This document shows, piece by piece, positions 62,801-64,000 of a stretch of DNA of 64,000 nt. The stretch is taken from the NCBI GenBank assembly GCA_002471845.1, contig DKQT01000018.1, forward strand, positions 71,666 to 135,665, given 5' to 3'. The translations under genes were made by a program, and so were the position numbers. Every line of letters starts with the position of its first letter. Within the stretch, counting starts at the first letter, position 1. Source of the stretch: Fidelibacterota bacterium UBA7301 (GTDB lineage Bacteria > Fidelibacterota > Marinisomatia > Marinisomatales > TCS55). Under the pieces are notes generated by a model, which was given only the letters and a program-made list of their open reading frames with translations, did no database searches and was not told the origin of the DNA.

Positions 62801-63082
62801 TTGGACGAAGTGTTAAATGGCAATCGATCCAAAATGGGTCCGGGGGAAAAAAATAATCCCAATGTAGGTAGTCGACTGTTTGTTGTAAGCCGGGTATTGG
62901 AATTTTCTACTTACGGTCCTACAAATACAGCTAGGGAAGGATTAGCCATTGCTGAGGAACAGCTGGATACCATTCAGGGAAAGATAGAGAAAAATCAAAA
63001 AGCTCTAGCTGCTATGGGTCGAGAGTTAATGAAGGCCGGCGCGCCTTGGGTAGAAGGTGAGGCGTTGCCTAAATATAGATAA
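59801..63082 (+). CDS. VPS10/BNR-repeat exported propeller protein (sortilin-like, 'glycosyl hydrolase' family name)
   Basis: A 1093-residue protein with a signal peptide ending LSSQ. Its first 700 residues are Asp-box/BNR repeats of the VPS10/sortilin type: GGVWKTNNAGVTWTPIF, GVYRSDDAGKTWENMG, GVYKSTDGGKNWTNV, GIHRSDDGGKTWQKL, GGVYRSTDRGATWKKM. These fold as a ten-bladed propeller in sortilin. A later part (about 840-930) has an Ig-like FnIII-type pattern (GFHRVSWDLRYPSPTAIRLD), and the C-terminus (about 960-1093) is helical. Such proteins are common and abundant in FCB genomes; the 'glycosyl hydrolase' label rests on the Asp boxes, not on a visible catalytic site. ATG with AGGAG 5 nt upstream is a clear start. 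Confidence 0.85.
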   Translation: MKSIYNNKYLTFIFTISLLTNLSSQNKKDDIWSDDNFTGLKFRSIGPALMSGRISDIAIHPENDNIWYVTVGSGGVWKTNNAGVTWTPIFDDQGSYSIGCVTIDPNNPHIVWIGTGEDLGGRHFGYGDGVYRSDDAGKTWENMGLKDSEHVSKILIHPENSNVVWVASQGPLWSKGGDRGVYKSTDGGKNWTNVWSDNEWTGATELVMDSRNPDRLYLVSWQRHRNIAAYMGGGPGSGIHRSDDGGKTWQKLSSGLPKSNMGKIGLDISRHNPDVIYAAIELDRRTGGVYRSTDRGATWKKMSDAVAGATGPHYYQELYASPHKFDRLYLMDANMQISEDGGKTFYRMNEQHKHGDNHAIAFRKSDPDYLLVGSDGGLYESFDHTKTWRFMANLPITQFYDVAVDDAEPFYNVFGGTQDNNTEGGPSRTDNWQGIQNSDWRVVLNWDGHQPATEPGNPNIMYGQRQQGTLARIDMITGEVVDVQPQPAAGEDYERYNWDAPILVSPHKPSRLYFASQRVWKSENRGDKWTAISGDLTRNENRFNLSIMGKKQSWDNPWDVGAMSNYNTVTALSESPRKEGMIYAGTDDGFINVTEDGGKNWRKIEVKKLPGVPTTAYVNDIKADNFDVNTVYVALDNHKYGDYQPYLYKSTDKGKTWRSITNNIPDRTLTWRVLQDHEKQELLFAATEFGIYFSINGGDHWIKLKGNVPIISFRDLAIHKRETDLIGASFGRSFYIFDDYSVLRELSEKQMKAEGTLFSVRKAWWYIPRSHLGFGDRPKGTQGHSHFTAPNPPFGAVFTYHLSNDLQSKKDIRQEREKTSNEKNSDVDFPGWDVVEDERRELDPKIMLVVKNNNGNTIRRIDGSAKKGFHRVSWDLRYPSPTAIRLDANNNQMPGFMVAPGTFSVTMFKQVDGQTTQLSDAQEFQVVQLREGALATDNPKQVAKFWRKFENVTRRGSAVQIALDNTLNRVKSMRTALAQSKADVGDLDTRLYNLRMKLLDLDEVLNGNRSKMGPGEKNNPNVGSRLFVVSRVLEFSTYGPTNTAREGLAIAEEQLDTIQGKIEKNQKALAAMGRELMKAGAPWVEGEALPKYR

Positions 63083-63169
63083 TAAAGGCAACTTTATCGG
63101 TTAATTTAAATTATATCTTCTATTGCCTCCTTAGGTGATTGTCTAATAAATTATTAACGGACAACGTAC

Positions 63170-63202
63170 GTATTCGAGTTAAAAATACTCTACTCGTAAT
63201 AC
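63170..63202 (+). repeat. Inverted repeat upstream of the acidic outer-membrane protein
   Basis: In the 157-nt gap before the last gene, GTAT-T-CGAGT (63170-63179) mirrors ACTCG-TA-ATAC (63192-63202) around a 12-nt loop. No T-run follows, so it is more likely an operator or leader structure than a terminator. Nothing else recognisable is in the gap. Confidence 0.3.
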
Positions 63203-63239
63203 GGCCATTTTCGCATAACCTGAAACAATAGGTTTGGAC

Positions 63240-64000
63240 ATGAAGCAAGGATCTCGTATTTCGCTACCCATTTATCTAATACTAGGACTGCTCCTGGTTT
63301 TTACACCATTCACTAACCTTTATGCACAGGATGAAGAAGATGACTCTGTTGAAGAGATCTTTTGGGGGGATGAGGAAGAAGATGAAGGGCTAGATGAAGA
63401 ATTTGATTTTTCCGAAGACGAAGACCTTGGCGATGAGGATCTTGAAGGATTTGAATTTGAAGATGAAGGATTTGAAGACGAATTTTCCGAAGATGAATTT
63501 GCCGATGATGAAGGAGAAGATTTCTCAGAAGACTTTGCTGACGAACCACAAGAAACAATTCAGGAAACGGCCACTCGTCTTGGTTATACACTGAATATAA
63601 TCGGCTCTTCGCCTAGTTTTGTCAATCACCAGTTACGAACATATAATTCTGGTGTTGATTTTAGAGCGGCTTTTGAGTTTCCCATGCTGCTCCAAATGGG
63701 ACCGGTACGGTTCAGGCTCGGTGCCGAAGTGGGCACATTCAATTTCACCAATTATAAACCTATTGGCGGCACGTTCTCCGGTGTGCATGTTACAGGGATT
63801 CTCTCTTTTCCCGCCGGCCCCGGTTTGGTCCGCCTCGGCGGCGGTATGGTGGGGAAAGGCTTCGGTATCATTGCGGAAAATTCTTATGGATTTGGAGTAG
63901 GTGATGCTTTGGATATTCGATTCGGACTTCGGTCCACTACTGCATTTAATGTAACTGATGATAAGAATAACCAACTCGGCACTGTTAGTTGGCTGGATGG
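63240..64000 (+). CDS. Outer-membrane protein with long acidic linker (3' end outside window)
   Basis: The frame is open from ATG 63240 to the window end (253 codons). A signal peptide (about 1-30, ending LYAQ) is followed by about 75 residues made almost only of Asp, Glu, Phe and Gly, with repeats of the form FEFEDEGFEDEFSEDEF. After residue 105 begins a barrel-like sequence (TRLGYTLNIIGSS, AAFEFPMLLQMGPVRFRLGAEVG, GPGLVRLGGGMVGKGFGIIAENSYGFGVG). The linker would be periplasmic or extracellular and could bind Ca2+ or a basic partner. I do not recognise the family. Confidence 0.65.
   Translation, partial: MKQGSRISLPIYLILGLLLVFTPFTNLYAQDEEDDSVEEIFWGDEEEDEGLDEEFDFSEDEDLGDEDLEGFEFEDEGFEDEFSEDEFADDEGEDFSEDFADEPQETIQETATRLGYTLNIIGSSPSFVNHQLRTYNSGVDFRAAFEFPMLLQMGPVRFRLGAEVGTFNFTNYKPIGGTFSGVHVTGILSFPAGPGLVRLGGGMVGKGFGIIAENSYGFGVGDALDIRFGLRSTTAFNVTDDKNNQLGTVSWLD

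Noticed and set aside
63313..63591. His/Leu/Gln-rich open frame opposite the acidic linker
   Set aside because: It is the complement of GAA/GAT-rich repeats; the plus-strand frame has a signal peptide and continues into a barrel.
1..64000. CRISPR arrays, insertion sequences, prophage or integrase genes
   Set aside because: No regularly spaced repeats, transposase or integrase motifs were seen; the Cas4-like nuclease at 11.7 kb stands without any CRISPR context.

Overview
The window is a 64 kb stretch of an AT-leaning Gram-negative bacterial chromosome. Every protein gene I accept lies on the + strand; only one tRNA is on the minus strand. Gene content points to the Fibrobacterota-Chlorobi-Bacteroidota (FCB) assemblage. 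The markers are PorV/PorQ-like outer-membrane proteins, a secreted protein with a type IX secretion (T9SS) C-terminal sorting domain, a GWxTD-domain protein, DUF5683 and DUF6029-like proteins, and VPS10/BNR-type secreted propellers. Together with a TRAP transporter of the TatT type, this mix resembles marine Marinimicrobia (SAR406) or a close relative. That placement is inference from gene content, not a phylogeny.

Layout. (1) 1-7.6 kb: tail of a DegT-family sugar aminotransferase, tRNA-Leu, smpB, tyrS, an alkaline-phosphatase-superfamily hydrolase, trxA-trxB, a degenerate ABC ATPase, a double PspC protein and a heptose-phosphate kinase. (2) 7.7-13 kb: a propeller protein, a GWxTD protein and a degenerate isopropylmalate-dehydrogenase-like protein joined by GTGA overlaps, then an Fe-S PD-(D/E)XK nuclease and an RNase HI-like protein. 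(3) 13-20 kb: the cell-shape operon mreB-mreC-mreD-mrdA-rodA, a YbgF-like coiled-coil/TPR protein and a half-length glycogen-synthase-like protein. (4) 20-29 kb: a lipoprotein / outer-membrane / TPR-lipoprotein cassette, glyA, and a TatT-DctP-DctQM TRAP transporter. (5) 29-38 kb: an envelope block with a PorV-like barrel, an M6-type protein that has lost its zinc motif, a metallopeptidase-propeller-barrel fusion, a DUF5683 protein and a BamD-like lipoprotein. (6) 37.8-51.2 kb: housekeeping genes nadD, Na+/Ca2+ exchanger, ftsEX, hrcA-grpE-dnaJ, a ComEA-like HhH protein, a PilM/PilN-like fusion, rsmD, coaD, fmdB, icd, obg and dprA. (7) 51.3-59.6 kb: tRNA-Ser, gltX-glnS, then an envelope cluster of a CsgG-like protein, a TlpA-type thioredoxin, a DUF6029-like barrel and an Omp28-like lipoprotein, ending in a strong terminator and three tRNAs. 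(8) 59.8-64 kb: a large VPS10/BNR propeller and the start of an acidic-linker outer-membrane protein.

Most notable observation: the Omp28-like lipoprotein gene (58217-59278) carries one in-frame TGA at 58601-58603. It falls exactly where the first cysteine of a thioredoxin-like CxxC is expected, giving U-G-P-C. The same frame stays open for 224 codons afterwards. Immediately downstream is a hairpin with a GG-starting apical loop 17 nt after the TGA, as in bacterial SECIS elements. I read this as a probable selenoprotein, a redox-active surface or periplasmic lipoprotein encoded next to a TlpA-type thioredoxin, rather than two genes or a pseudogene.

Other points of interest are catalytic motifs lost in otherwise intact genes (M6 peptidase, isopropylmalate dehydrogenase, ABC ATPase), the protease-propeller-barrel fusion, and widespread 1-17 bp start/stop overlaps that tie many genes into translationally coupled operons.
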